From positions 56,435,736-56,499,735 of the forward strand of contig CM054156.1 in the NCBI GenBank assembly GCA_028751875.1: 64,000 bases of DNA, written 5' to 3'. Numbering within the stretch: position 1 is the first letter of the stretch; each line of letters begins with the position of its first letter. Shown here piece by piece: positions 11,960-23,689 of this stretch. Below the pieces are notes generated by a model, which saw nothing but the letters and a program-made list of their open reading frames with translations, made no database searches and was not told the DNA's origin. The position numbers and the translations under genes are program-made. The DNA is from Rapana venosa (lineage: Eukaryota; Mollusca; Gastropoda; Neogastropoda; Muricidae).

Positions 11960-12032
11960 ATTTCCTTCCCCCCTGGGGGCTTTTTTTGTGTGTATTTGAT
12001 TTTTTTTCCCTGAAAATGGCTTTTTCCCTTTT
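11960..12032. repeat. left part of a 36-bp minisatellite split by a SINE
   Basis: Two degenerate copies of a unit of the form CCCTGGGGGCTTTTT, TGTGTGT, TTTGATTT, matching the units at 12,335-12,455 on the other side of the SINE at 12,036-12,325. On the minus strand a unit reads as a peptide of the type NQIHTKKAPRGEG, like the three units beyond the SINE. Confidence 0.45.
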
Positions 12033-12035
12033 GGG

Positions 12036-12325
12036 GGGGACAGGTAGCTCATGGTCAGAGATTGTTTTTCCCCGGCAAAGGTTAAGCAGCATCAAGCGGG
12101 GTTTTAAAATAAAAAAGTGACGTTCGCGCGACTTTTTTTTCGCTAGCCCCAGTTCACCCAGTTTTTGGTTTCCCTCCTTTTAGGATCAGGGAAGGTAAAG
12201 CAAGCGAGGGGGAGGAATGGGACCCCACCCTCAATATGCGGCCCTTTTGAAATTGAGGTCTCTTGCTTTCACCCCCTTTTCGACCACTTAGGTTATGAGA
12301 ACCTTTCCCTTTAATTTTACATGCA
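12036..12325 (+). mobile_element. SINE family A, near full-length
   Basis: Matches the clean copy at 63,384-63,692 along its whole length. It has an A box TAGCTCATGG at 12,045-12,054, TTAAGCAGCATCAAGCG, AGTTCACCCAGTTTTTGG, CCTCCTTTTAGGATC, GTAAAGCAAGCGAGGGGGAG, CCCTCAATATGCGGCCC, AATTGAGGTCTCTTGC, CGACCACTTAGGTTATG and ACCTTTCCCTTTAATTTTAC. A central part (about 12,100-12,155) is distorted. It is non-coding; the reading frames across it on the minus strand are incidental. Confidence 0.85.
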
Positions 12326-12334
12326 TTTGTTTCT

Positions 12335-12455
12335 CCCCGGGTGGCTTTTTCGCGTGTTGACTTCTGTTAAACCAGGGGGCTTTTTTGGTGTTTGCAATTT
12401 CTTTATCCAGGGGCTTTTTCTGCGTGTTTGACTTCTGTTTACAGGTGGTTTTTAC
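12335..12455. repeat. 36-bp minisatellite, about 3.3 units
   Basis: Tandem units beginning near 12,337, 12,373, 12,408 and 12,442: CC(A/C)GGGGGCTTTTT, CGTGTTTGACTTCTGTTTA. On the minus strand, three consecutive 12-residue units stay in one frame: KSNTQKKPLDKE, IANTKKAPWFNR, SQHAKKPPGEKQ. Frame preservation could hint at an old coding repeat, but 36 bp is a multiple of three and would preserve frame regardless. Confidence 0.6.
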
Positions 12456-13084
12456 TAAGGGGGCCCCCAAATCAAAAACTTTTTTTGCCCTTGATTTCTT
12501 ATTGTGCTAACATGTACTGCATTTTGATTTAAAATCAAAACCCCCCCCAAAAAAAAAATCAGCAAAACTAGCCCTACAAATATCGGGGTCTAGTGGATGG
12601 TGAAAAAGTTGGGTGTAAATGGTATCAAACCCTACAATCTTTCGTTAAACCCGGCTGTTTTAACAAAAACCGCCAACCCCATGTTTTGAACATTATTTCC
12701 CTAAACTCATGATCTTTGGAACCCTTGCACAATTGTAATACTCATTTATAGATGTTCCGTTAATCTTAGAGGATTGTAATTTGGTTTTTTTTTTAATTGT
12801 AAAACATGTTCATTTTTACTCTAAAGGTCTCAAAACTGTAATTTTGGGGGGTTTTTTCTGCGCCTCGGGGGCAATAAAAGGCCGAACCAGATTTCAGTCA
12901 TTTGTGTTTTTTTCCGCTTTGTTTTGGGGAGTGATGTAAAGGGAACAGCCGAAAGGGCAGAGCGCATTAAAATTATGGTCCGGCCCTTAATCTCTTTCTG
13001 TTCTGTTCCCTTCTTAAAATCGTCGGGGTATCACACGGAGGAAAATAAAACGCAATGCTAAAGTGAAGAAAAATGTATTTTGTT
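12456..13084. other. no gene seen
   Basis: Mixed-composition DNA with short A and T runs. I see no repeat, RNA gene or frame worth calling. Confidence 0.5.
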
Positions 13085-13460
13085 GGAATGAACTAACTCT
13101 TCGCTTCTCTTCCTTCTTCTCTCTTTTTTCCCTCTTTTCCCTCTCTTCTCTCTCTTTTCTCCTCTTCTCCTTCTCTTCTCTCTCTTCTCTTTCTTTCTCT
13201 CTCTCTCCTCCCCTCCCCCTCTCTCTCCCCTTTCTCTTTCTCTCTCTCTTTTCCCCTCTCTCTTTTTCTCTCCCTTTTTCCCTCTCCTCGCTCTCGGGCT
13301 CGGGTTTTGTCTGCCTTCGCCCGGCTATATTTTAATGTGCCTGTCTGCTGATTTTCGTCTGTTTTTATGTGTTGTGTGGTGTGTGGTGTGTGGTGTGTGG
13401 TTTTTGTGTGTGTGGTGGTTGTGTGTTGTGTGTGTGTTGGTATGTCGTGTGTTTAAAGTG
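13085..13460. repeat. CT-rich block followed by a TG-rich block
   Basis: Pyrimidine CT/TTC repeat at about 13,085-13,300, then TGTGG and TG repeats at 13,365-13,460. The frame through the CT block encodes Ser/Leu/Phe only. Confidence 0.85.
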
Positions 13461-14879
13461 GGGTGTTTTGTTTTGATTCTGGCCTCTGTGTGTATATGTT
13501 TTTGATGCCCTAGCCTTGTTGTATTTGAGTGGTGTTGAGTTTTGACAATCTTGTGATTTATGGGGTTTTTTTTTTCGTTTTTTTAGGGGAAGGAGTGGGG
13601 GTGACTTATTTGGGACGGTTCAAAGAACAAAGGGAAAGTATATTACAGGAAAGGCCCAAAATAAAACTTCTACGGGAAAAATAAAAAGGAAACTAAGATT
13701 AATACGCCATGCCCTAAAAAACCAAAAGGCACGACCTCATGAAGACTTTCCTTCAAGGGCGGGACAAGGGAAACAGACCCAAAAAAAGGGCTGACAACAG
13801 CTTCTCTTCTTGGCAACTCGCCGAACCCTTTGGGGCATGAACCATAAGTCAGTAGGGAGTACAGCGAAGACCGGGGGGAAGATGGGGGAAGGAAAGGGGA
13901 TCCTGTCGGGTGTATGGGTGCAGCGGTAACCCCAACCGGTGATGTGACGGTGAAGGGGTGAGGTGGGGAAAGAGTTGTACTTTTACAACCTTTAGTCTGA
14001 ATGCTCTTATTGGCACAGTAAAAAAGATCAAAAATGGGTCACGTGCGAGAGTACCGAGTTGCGTGCATGCGTGCAAAACACACACATGCCGCGCAAGCTA
14101 CGTACAACACAACAACAGACAAGATGAAAAGGGGCCGAGGTAAAATGGCATATTGACACAATTTTCTTCTTAGATGGTGTTATGTTATTTGTTTTTCCCG
14201 TTGTTTGTTGGGAACGGTTCAGAAAAGGTCTATTTTTGACATCTACCAGAAGCAAATGGTTTTCTATGAAACCCCGAACTCAGTCCCCAAGAATGCATTT
14301 TTTTTTCCAAAGGAGGGTTTTCCTGTTTGTTTTTTTTTTTTTTATTACTGGGAAAGTACTTTTTTTTTGAACCCTTCTTTTAGAAATTTTCGGCCCCCGG
14401 GGAAAAAGGTCTAGGCGAAAAGGTATGGATAGCAAACCGGCATACACGCGAGTGTGCGCCGCCCGCCAATACACCGCACAACAGAACGCTGGGTGGCCTT
14501 TGCCCGGCAGTAAAAAAGTGATATCTGTGGTAACGTGCATTTTAAGCAAAAAAAAAAAAACCGTAAATTGTTACCTTTTTTCCCAAAATTAAAACTAAAA
14601 ACCCCCAACCCCCAAAAAAAAGAAAAAATTACAAACCCTTTTTAAAGGTTAATTTTTGTGGGGTTTTTAACCGGCTACTTCGACACCCCTACTCGTCAAA
14701 AAAAAAAAAAGACAAACAAATAAAATAACCTAAATCCCTCCCCCTTTTTTGTAACAAAACACCATCAGTACCATTTTTCCCTGCTGTAACACAGTAGAAT
14801 TGGACAACATTTTAGATAAAAAAATTTTTTTAAAAAAAAACCTTTTAAAAATTTAAATAATTATATATATAATAAAAAT
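13461..14879. other. unassigned sequence, no supported gene
   Basis: 13,600-14,150 is relatively readable, with a G-rich part around 13,870-13,970 and a short CA/CATGC patch at 14,060-14,110. The rest is broken by A and T runs. No frame shows a domain I recognise. Confidence 0.4.
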
Positions 14880-15734
14880 ATTAATATATATTATATATAA
14901 TATTAATTATATATATTCCCTTCACCATTTCCCTTTTTTGAGAGACAACAAAACCCTTCCCTTTGCCTACCCCCCAACCCCCCCAAAAAGGCCCCATTCC
15001 TTTTCCTTCCACTTCTTTTTTTCTTTTTTCCTTCCTTTTTCCTTTTCCATTGGGTTTCTTGTTGATTTGGGGTTTTGGAAAACCCCTCCATTCCCCGTGT
15101 TGGTTGTTTTCCATTCTCTTTTCATTAATTGGGGATTGGAGTCTTCCTTTGGAAAAAAAAGGGAAATTTTTGAAGGTGGTGGTTTTGTCATTTTTAGGTT
15201 TCCCCCCTTTCCCCAGGACCCAAAGCAGGTTTTACCGTTGAAAATTTTTGGGTTTTTTCCCCTTTATTTCCGGTTGCATCCCTTAAAATTCCCCTTTTTT
15301 CCCCCTTTTTTTTTTTTGGGCCCCCTTTTTTGTGGGGCCCAAAAAAAAAATTTTTTCCCCCCCAAAAAAACAAACCCCAAAAAATTTTTATATATATATT
15401 TAATTTATTATTTTTATAAAAAAAAATTAAGTAAAGCTAAAATTTAAAAATTTTTTTGGGCGTGGGGCGGCGGGGGTGGAGGAAAGGGAAAGAGAAGAAG
15501 AAGAAAAACAACCAATTTTTTTTTGGTTTTGGTCTTTTGGGCTTTAAAGGGGAATTAAAAAAAAAAAAAAATTATAAAAAAGGGAACCAAAAAAAGGGAG
15601 AAGGAAAAACAGACAGGGGGAAAAAGGGAAAAAAGAGGGAAAAAAGGGAAAAAACAAAAAAAAAGAAAAAACAAAAACGGGAAATTTTTAAAAACAAGAC
15701 AAAATTTTTTTGACAACAACAGACAAAAGAAGAA
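14880..15734. other. AT-rich and homopolymer-rich stretch
   Basis: A TATA/ATTA-rich patch lies at 14,850-14,920, then C/T-run DNA to about 15,340, then A/G-run DNA. The 169-codon frame at 14,938-15,447 is Phe/Pro-rich and follows from the runs. Confidence 0.5.
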
Positions 15735-16290
15735 GAAAAGAAATAGATAGATAGTAGATAGATAGTAGTAGGATAGATAGTAGAAGAAAAAGAGGTAGGG
15801 GAAAAAAAAGTAGGTAGAAGAGAAGAAATAGATAAAAAAGGGGAAAAAAAAATTAAAAATTTAAAATTGGGTAGATAGAAGTTTAAAAAGATAGATAAAG
15901 ATAGATAGATAGGTGGTAGGTGATAGCAGACAGCAGTAGATAAAAATTAGATAGTGAAGATAGATAGATGATGAAAATTAAAAAAAGATGATTTAAAAAA
16001 AAGATAATTTGTAGGTAGGTGATAGTAACAGGGGGGGGGGGAAAAAAAAAAGGGGAAAAAAAAAAAAAAAAAAGAAGAAGAAGAAAAAAAATTTTTTGAT
16101 GATAGAAAATTTTTTGATAATTTTTTTGAGGGGGGAAAGAAAGAAGAAAAGAAATGGACGGAAAAAAAAAAAAATTTTTTGAAGAAAGGGGGAAAAAAAA
16201 GATAGATAGATAGATGTAGAAGAAGAAAAAAAAAAATAGAAGATGATTAAAAATTTAAAAAATAGATAGATAGGTTGATGATGATGATGG
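15735..16290. repeat. GATA-type tetranucleotide array, interrupted
   Basis: (GATA)n and GTAGATAGATAG repeats are interrupted by A runs and GAAGAA. Near 16,265-16,305 they give way to GATGATGATG and then GGGT. Interruptions such as AAAAATTTAAA look like consensus damage in a formerly more regular GATA array. Confidence 0.75.
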
Positions 16291-19200
16291 GTGGGTGGGT
16301 GGGTGGAATTTTATGGGGGAAAAGGGGATAAAAAGATGATGATAGAAAAAAAATGGGGGGAAAAAAGATAGAAGAAGGGGGGAAAAGAAGAAAAAAGCAG
16401 AAGAAAAAGAAGAATGATAGTAGAAATAAAAAAAAAAATTTTGGGGTAGTAGATAGATTGTTAAAAAAAAACAAACCCCCAAAAACAACGGGCAAAATAG
16501 TTTGTGAAAAATAAGAAAGGTTAAAAAAAATAATGAAAAAATAAAATAAAAATAAGTAGATAGAAGAAGAAATAAAGAAAGAAGAAGTAAATGGCCAAAA
16601 AAATTGGCCCAACAAAGGGGTTACCAAACTTTAAAAATTTTGGGGGAAAAAAAATAAAAAAAGCAAAAAAAAAAAAAAAACAACCCCCTAAAAAAAAATT
16701 TTGAGAAAGGAGAAAAAAAACAAAACAAATAAAAAAATTAATTCATTCCTTTACCCAATCATTTGTTGGGTTGGAAAGAACAAGGGTTCTTATAAAATTT
16801 GCGCAAAAAAAAAATTTGTTTATAATTAAGAAAAAAAAAACCCCCCTTTTTACCAAAAACAAAAAAAATTTGTCAGTAAAGCATCCTAAAAAAAAAAAAA
16901 CCCTTTTTTTTTCTTATAAAAATTTTTAAACCCTTAAAAGAAATTTTTAAATCGACTTTTTTCAAATAAATTTTCCAACATTATTTTTTTTTTAAAAAAA
17001 TTAAAAATGTATTTAAAAAAAGTTTTTTTATATTTTTTTTAAAAAATTTTTCAAATTTCTTTTTTTTTTTGAAAATTTTTATTTTTGAATTAAATTAAAA
17101 AAAATGGCCCTTATTTTTAAATTGAAAAAAAGGAAAATTTAAACCGGAATTTTTCCTTTTTCATAAAATTTTTTTTTTTTAAGGAAAAAAAATTTTAAAA
17201 ATTTTTGCAATTGAACAAGACTTTAAAATTTTTTTAAAAAAAGTTTTAAAAATTTTTAAAAAACCAAAATCCTTTTCCCCTTTTTTAAAAAAAAAAAATT
17301 GAAATGTTTAAATTTAAATTTTCCCCGGGGAAAAAAAATTAAAAAGAAAAATAAAAAATTTTTTTATTTAAAAAAACTTTTTTTTAAAAACTTGGTAATT
17401 GGTCATAAGGAACTCCAAAAAAAAAATTCCCTTTAAAAGTTGCAAACCCCATTTTTTTTTTTCATTTTTAAAAAACCCGGGGTTTAAACATTATTAAAAA
17501 GGGGAGTGAAAAATAAACATTTATCCCAAAAACTTGAAAAAGGAAAAAAAGGGAACTTTTTTAAATTTAAAGTAAAAATTGGTTAAATTTAAATTAAATA
17601 TTTTCTTTCCCCTTTTTGGGAAAACATTTTGATAAAAATTGGATGGTCTGGTTAAAAAAATTTAAAACTTTTTTCCCAAAAATTTTAAACCCTTAAATTT
17701 TTTTTGTAAAAAAAACCAAAAAGTTTTTTTTTTCGATTTTATTTTTCAAAAAAGGGGAAAATTTTTATAAAATTTTTTTTTAAAATTTTTTTTGGGGAGT
17801 TTTAATTTTAATTTGAGGAAACCAAAACAAATTTTTCCCAAAAAAAATTTTTTTTTTTTAATTTTAAAACCTTTTGATCATGGGGATTTCCCTTTTTTAT
17901 TTTTCCCTCTTAATAAAAATTGGGGTTTTTGTTAAAAATTTTAAAAAAAAAAATAAAAAAACTTCCCCAAAAAAAAAAGTTAAATCCCAAAAAAAAATTT
18001 TTTTTTTTCGAAAACCCCCAATTTTTTCCGGAAAAAAGCCAACACAAAAACCCAAAAAATTAAAAAAAAATTTTTTAAAAACAAAAATTTAAAAAACCCC
18101 AAATTTTTTCCAAAATTTTTTTTTAAATTTTCCTTCCTTTTTCTTTTTTTTTTTTTTTTACATTTTAAAAAACCCTTTTGCATTTAAAAATATTTTTCTG
18201 TATGTTCAATGGTTTTTAACCAGGAAAGAAAGGTGTAATTTTTTAAAAAAAAAGAAACCGCGGAATTTTCCGAGCCCCAAAAAAAAAAATTAAAAGGGTT
18301 AAACCCCCCCTTCCCTTTTTAAAAAAAATTTTTTTAAAAAAAAAAACCCCAAAAAAAAGAAAAAAAAAAAATAAAAAAAAAAAAAAACATTAAAAAAACC
18401 CCCCAAAAAACCCCCCAAAAAAAAAAAAAAAAAACCAAAACCCCTTTCTCCTTTTTATTCTTTTAATTTTCCCTTTTTATTTTTTTTTCTTTTTTTTTTT
18501 TAAAAAAAAAAAATTTGGGAAAATTTTTTAAAAAAATTTTTTTTTTTTTGGGTTCTAGGTTAAAATTTGTGGGGGGGTTTAACCCCCACGACCCCCTTTT
18601 AAAACCGGGGTTTGGGTTTTTAAAACCGGGGGACTTCCAAAAGGGGGGGGTTGTTTTTTTTTAACTGGCCGTCCAATGGACCCTTTTCCCGCAGTTATTT
18701 TCCATTTTTTTTTTTTTTTTAAAAAAAATTTTTTTTCATTAACTTCTGGGTTTTCCTTTTTTATTTTAATGGAAAATTTTTTTTAGGAGAAAAATTTAAT
18801 TTTAAACTGTCCTGTTTTGGGGGGTTTTTTTTTTAAGAAGGAAAAAAATTTAAAAAATTTTTAAAGGTGGGGAAAAAAAAAATGGTTTTTTTGTTGGGAA
18901 GAAAGGGGGAAAAAAGGGGGGGTTTGGGAAAATTTTTGAAATTTTTTTTTTCCCCATTAAAAAATTTTCACCCAATTTTGGATTAAAATTTAGGGGGGTT
19001 CACTCCCAAAAAATTAATTTTGGTCCCCCCTTTAAAGGAGGGAAAAGGGATAAGTAAAAAGTTCCCGAGAAGAAGTCGGAAATTTAGGGTTAATGTTGCT
19101 TGGGTTTAAGGGGCTTTTTGAAAAATGGCCCCGCCCAAAAGGGGGTTTTTTCCCGGAAAAAATCGGGTGGTCCCCCTTCCCCCAATCCCTTTTTGGGCTT

Positions 19201-21689
19201 TAAAAGGCCCAGGAAAAAAAAACCAAAAAAAAAAACTCTTTCCAAAAAAGGGCCTTTTTCCAAAAGGAAAAAAAAATTTTTTTAAAAAAATTCCAACGAG
19301 GGCAGTTTTTTTACATACCCCCCCAATCGGGAAATTTACCTTTTTTGGGGGAAAAAAGTCCCTACCATACGCAAACCCTTTGAAGGGCACCCGGGAAGAA
19401 AAGTAAAACCCCAAATTTTTTTTGCGATCCCCCAAACATTTTGAACCTTAAGTTAAAGAGCCCTTTAAGCCGGGTTTTCCCCCAAAAATTTTCCGTCTTT
19501 TTTCTTTTTTAAAAAAAATATTTTTGCTATATTTCAAAGGAAAAAAATTAAAAGGGCAAACAAAATAAAAAATTTAAAATTCCCCCCAAAAATTTTTTTT
19601 GCAAACACAAGGGGGGGGGAAAAAAAAAGGAGAAAACAGGGAAAGGGGGGGAAAAAGAAATTTTTTTTTTTTTATTTTGGGGCCCAAGGGAAAAAAAGGG
19701 GGAATAAAGAGTCAAAGGCCATCCCCATAAGCAGCCAACCCGCCTTCCCCCACCCTGATTGCCACTTACCACTTTTTTTCCCGAAATTTTAACTCAAGAA
19801 AATGAAGTAAAATTTTTCTCCTATTTCATTTTTAATTTTTAAATCCAGTTTTGGGGGGGGGAGGTCTTTTTAAAAAAAAACCCAAAAAATGAAAAAAACA
19901 ACCTAAAAAATGTGTTAAAAACTACTTTTAAAACTTTTTTAAAGGGTAGGAAAACCCTTAATGTAACGTAAACGCTTTTGTTAAATTGGGAAAATTCCTA
20001 TGCAACAGTTGTCCTTTAAAAAAGATTTTAAAAAAATTTTTTCTTTCAAAAAATTTTTAATGAAAATTTTTTTGAAAAAAAACACCGAAAATTAAAAACC
20101 CCCCAACCCAAACAAGGGGCCCGGGTTTGTAAGGGGAAGGGGGGGGGTGAAAGGGGGGGGAAAAAAAAGGAAGGGGGAAAGGGGGAAGGGAGGGGGGGAA
20201 ACCCCCCTTCTTTTAAAGGGGCTTGGCTAAAAGAATGACTCTGGCCCTTCCCTAAATTTTTTCACCCGCTTTTTAAAGGGTCCGAAAGTTTATGCTTTGA
20301 ATCCTTTTTTTGTCTTAAAAATTTTTGGGGGGGGGCCAAAAAGGGGGGAAAAAGCAATTCCCAAAATTTTTGCCCACTTCCCAGGTTTATTTTGGTTTTT
20401 TGGGCTTTTTTAAAGTTGCCAATACTTTCAATAAATTTTTAAATTTTAAAAAAGGGGGTTTTCCCCTTTTGGGGTTTTAATTTTTTTGTTTTGGGGGAGG
20501 GTTTAAAAATTTTTTTAAAAATTTTTTTATTTGGGTTTTTGGGCCCCCCCGGGGGTTTTTTTTTTTTTAAAAGCACATTTAATTTTGTTTTTTTTTTGTA
20601 AAAATTGGGGGTTTTTTTTTTGGTTTTTTTAATTCATTTTTTTCCCTTTTTTTTTTTCAAAAAAAAATTTATGTTTTGGGGTTTTTTTACGGGAATTTTT
20701 TTGCTTTTTAAAAAAAGGTTTTGTCCCTGAAAGGCCCCGTCTTTTTTTTAATCTTTTGGGGGTTAATTTTTTTTTTTTTGGGTTGGGGCCTCTTTGCGGG
20801 GTGATGGTTTGGGGGACTTGGGATGGTTCGCGTTTTGGGGGTTTTTGTAACGAAGGGTTTAAAAATTAATTGGGGTGGTTGGGTTTCTTGAAGGTCGTTA
20901 TTGCTTTACTGGGTTGGTATTGGAGTTGCTTGATGGTTTTGGTTTTTTTTTTTTAAAAAAAAGCCCGAACCCCTCACTACTAACTTTTAAAAAAAATTTT
21001 TTTTTGACCCCAATGACCTTACCCTTAAAAAAGGGAAAAAAAGGGCAAAACTAAAAAGAAACCCCCATTTTTAATTCGATTAGTGAGTAAATAAAATTTA
21101 AAAAAAAACAAGACAATTTTTTTTTTTTTTTAAAAATTTTTTTATTAAAATACCCCAAATTTTTAAAGCCCCCCTTTAAATTTGCAAATTTGGATTATTG
21201 GACACGCTTTCCTTTTTTAAAAAATGTTTTCCCCTTCACTTTGTTTTTTTTTGCTTCCCTTCTTTTTCTTTTTTCTTCTTTTTTTTTTCTAATTCATTCC
21301 CCCCTCCTCCATCCCTTTGGTCTTTTTAATTCTTCATTTTCCCACACCCCCCTCCTCTTTTCCCAAAATTTTTTTCCCTTCTGCTCTTTTCCCCGGATGT
21401 TTTATCTCATCCAAATTTGGTCTCCCTTTTCTCCCCCCCCTTCTCCCCCCTCCCGTTTTCTCCTAAGGGTTCCTTCCCCCCCATGCTTTTTTTTTTCCCC
21501 TTTTTTTTTCCCTTTTTCCCTAATTTTTTAAAAAAATCCTCTTTTTTTAAAAAAAAATTTTTTTCCCCCTTTTTTTTTTTTTCTTTCCCTTCTCCCCCTT
21601 TTTTTCCAAAACTTCTCTTTTTTTCTCTTTTAAAATCCTTAAACGAAAAACCAAAAAAATTTTAAAAACCTGGGTAAATGATTTTCAAC
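16291..21689. other. strongly homopolymer-degraded region
   Basis: More than 5 kb consisting almost entirely of A, T, C and G runs, with TTTAAA and AAAATTTT junctions throughout. I could not find a recognisable repeat, RNA gene or protein domain. Apparent frames (for example at 19,100-19,435 and 21,190-21,665) are Lys/Phe/Pro-run translations. Confidence 0.6.
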
Positions 21690-21893
21690 CCGCGGAACTT
21701 CCCCTGTTTCCCGTTTTTTGTCTTCTTTTTTCCCCTTCTCCCCTTTTTTCTTGTTCCCCTTTTTTTTTCCCCCTTTTTTTTTCTTTCTCTCCCTTTTTTT
21801 TTCTCCCCTTTTCCCTTCCTTTTTTTTTACCAAAAATTTTTTTTTTTTTTGGGTTTTTTTTCTTTTTTTTTTTTTCTTTTTTTTTTTTCCCCA

Positions 21894-21967
<74 letters not shown>

Positions 21968-22110
21968 CCCCCCCCCCCTTTTTTTTTTTTTTTTTTTTCC
22001 CTTTTTTTCCCCCCCTTTTTTTCTTTTTTTTTCTTTCCCCTTTTTTTTTTTTCCCCCCCCTTTTTTTTTTTTTTCCCTTTTTTCTTTTCCCCTTTTTTTT
22101 CTATTTGTTA
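21690..22110. repeat. C-run/T-run block
   Basis: Alternating C and T runs around a central A run of roughly 34 bases at 21,899-21,932, then T and A runs, then C/T runs again. It may be a distorted CT microsatellite. Frames give only Phe/Pro/Ser. Confidence 0.65.
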
Positions 22111-22309
22111 TCAAGGGGGGAATTTTTTTTAAATTTGGCCCGGGTTTCCTGGGTTTTTTTAAAAATTTTTGGGGGTTTTTTGGGGGGGAACCCCGGGGGG
22201 GCCATGTTTTGGGTTTGGAAAAGGGGGTTTTAAAATTTTTTTTAAAGGCCCAAGGGGGGGGGGGGGGGAAAAAACCCCCGGGTTTTTTCCAAAGGGGCCC
22301 CTTTTTTTT

Positions 22310-22850
22310 GTGTGTTTTTTTTTTGGGGTTTTTTTGTTGGTTTTTTTTGTTTGGGGGTTTTTTTTGGGGGGGGTTTTTTTTGGGGGGTTTTTTGGGTTTT
22401 TGGGTTTTTTGGGGGGTTTTTGGGGGGGGGTTTGGTTTGTTTTTTGTTTTTGGGGGGTTTTTTTTTTTTGGGGAGGTTTGGATTTAGTGTGGGGGGGGTT
22501 TTGTTTTTTTTGTGGTTGTTTTTTGTGTTTTTGTGTTGTGTTGTGTTGGGGTTGTTTTTGGTGTGGTTTTTGTTTTTTTTTTGTTGTTGTTTGTTTTTGG
22601 GGTTTTTTTTTTTTTTTTTTTTTGTTGTGTGGTTGTGTGGGGGTTGTGTGGTTGGGGGGTTTTTTTTTTTTTTTTTTTTTTTGGGGGTTTTGTGGTGTGG
22701 GGGTTTTTTTTGGGGTTTTTTTGGGGTTTTTTTGGGTTTTTTTTGGGGGGTTTTTGAGGGTTTTTTTGGGGGGTTTTTTTGCGTGGGGGGGGGGGGGGTT
22801 AGTGTGTTTTTTTATTTTGTTTGTGTGGGTTTTTTTTGGGGGGGGTTAAA
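22310..22850. repeat. G-run/T-run block, probably a distorted TG/TGG repeat
   Basis: Alternating T runs and G runs of 3-10 bases over more than 500 bases, with residual TGTGTTGTGTTG patches near 22,530-22,560. Runs of four or more G recur at short spacing, so the plus strand has many potential G-quadruplex combinations if the sequence is real. The frames (up to 226 codons) encode Gly/Phe/Val only. Confidence 0.6.
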
Positions 22851-23261
22851 GTTTTTTTTTTTTTTTAAATTTTTTTTGGTTTAAAGGGGGGGTTAAAAAA
22901 AGGGTTAAAAGGGGGTTTTTGGGGGGGGAAAAAGGGGTGGGTTTTTTAAAGGGGGGGGGGGGGGGGGGGGGGGTTGGGGGGTTTTTCCATTGGGGGGGGT
23001 TTTTTTTTGGGGGGTTTTGTTGGGTTTTTTTTTTTTTTTGGGGGGGTTTTTTTAAAAATTTTTTTTTTTTTTAAAATTTAAAAAAGAGAAAAAAATTTTT
23101 AAACTTTTTTTAGGGGGGAAAAGGTGGGTGCAGTGAAAGGGGGGGGGATGCAGGGGTTGAAAGAGTGTTTCTTGCATAATAATACGCTTCCATGTTATGT
23201 GAGTGTGTGGTGCAAAACTTGATATGTTTTATTTAGTTAGTTAGTTAGTTATTCTTTTATA
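22851..23261. other. transition from degraded to readable sequence
   Basis: G, T and A runs continue to about 23,150, after which the sequence becomes normal. TAGT tetranucleotides occur at 23,233-23,250. No gene is seen. Confidence 0.5.
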
Positions 23262-23345
23262 TCGAGGATAATAATAATAATAATAATGTATGGAATTAAT
23301 ATAGCGCTGAATCTTGTAAAGTAAACAAATCAAAGCGCTTAATGG
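23262..23345 (-). mobile_element. 3' end of a CR1/L2-type LINE fragment
   Basis: (AAT)n at about 23,269-23,287 is followed by AATTAATATAGCGCTGAATC and CAAAGCGCTT. Read on the minus strand this is AAGCGCTTTG, then AGCGCTATATTAATTCC, then an (ATT)n tail. That is the familiar arrangement at the 3' end of many CR1/L2-superfamily elements (AAAGCGCT, GCGCTATATAA, ATT tail). The assignment rests on knowledge of those families, not on a search. Only the terminal part is present, as expected from 5' truncation. Confidence 0.5.
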
Positions 23346-23495
23346 CTTAAGCGAATAATGGGACATGGGTAATCAACTTATGTGCTGTTTTACATTCAGT
23401 CCCCCTGTGTATGCGGTTTTGTAAATTTTGTTCATCCGTTCCCACGGCACACAATGGCCTACTCTAACGAAAAGCGGACCAGAATTTAACGTGTG

Positions 23496-23576
23496 CGGTG
23501 TGTGTGTGTGTGTTGTGTGTCTGTGTGTGTGTCTGTGTGCGTAGTGTGTACGTGTGTACGTTTTTGTGTGTATGTA
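23496..23576. repeat. TG microsatellite
   Basis: (TG)n with TC and CG interruptions, ending in GTACGTGTGTACG-type words. Confidence 0.9.
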
Positions 23577-23582
23577 TATTGG

Positions 23583-23660
23583 TTCAGATTCAGATTCAGA
23601 TTCAGAATATTTTATTGCCATATAAGTCATGTAGCTTATTTGACACAACAAAAACATCAA
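23583..23660 (-). mobile_element. probable LINE 3' end with hexameric TGAATC tail
   Basis: On the plus strand three to four copies of the hexamer AGATTC run directly into AGAATATTTTATTGCCATAT. On the minus strand this reads ATATGGCAATAAAATATTC followed by a tandem TGAATC tail, which resembles the ends of several non-LTR retrotransposons that terminate in short tandem repeats after an AATAAA-like word. It lies about 240 bases from another minus-strand LINE end. An alternative is a chance hexamer repeat. Confidence 0.4.
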
Positions 23661-23689
23661 TTATAATTATTATCTATTTTGGCTAAAGT

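Noticed and set aside
14938..15447. 169-codon Phe/Pro-rich frame
   Set aside because: Produced by C and T runs in a degraded stretch; no motif.
22169..22849. 226-codon Gly/Phe/Val frame
   Set aside because: Pure translation of a G-run/T-run block.
22310..22850. Ciliate-type TTTTGGGG telomere repeat
   Set aside because: Run lengths are irregular, the block is internal and TGTTGTG remnants suggest a damaged TG array.
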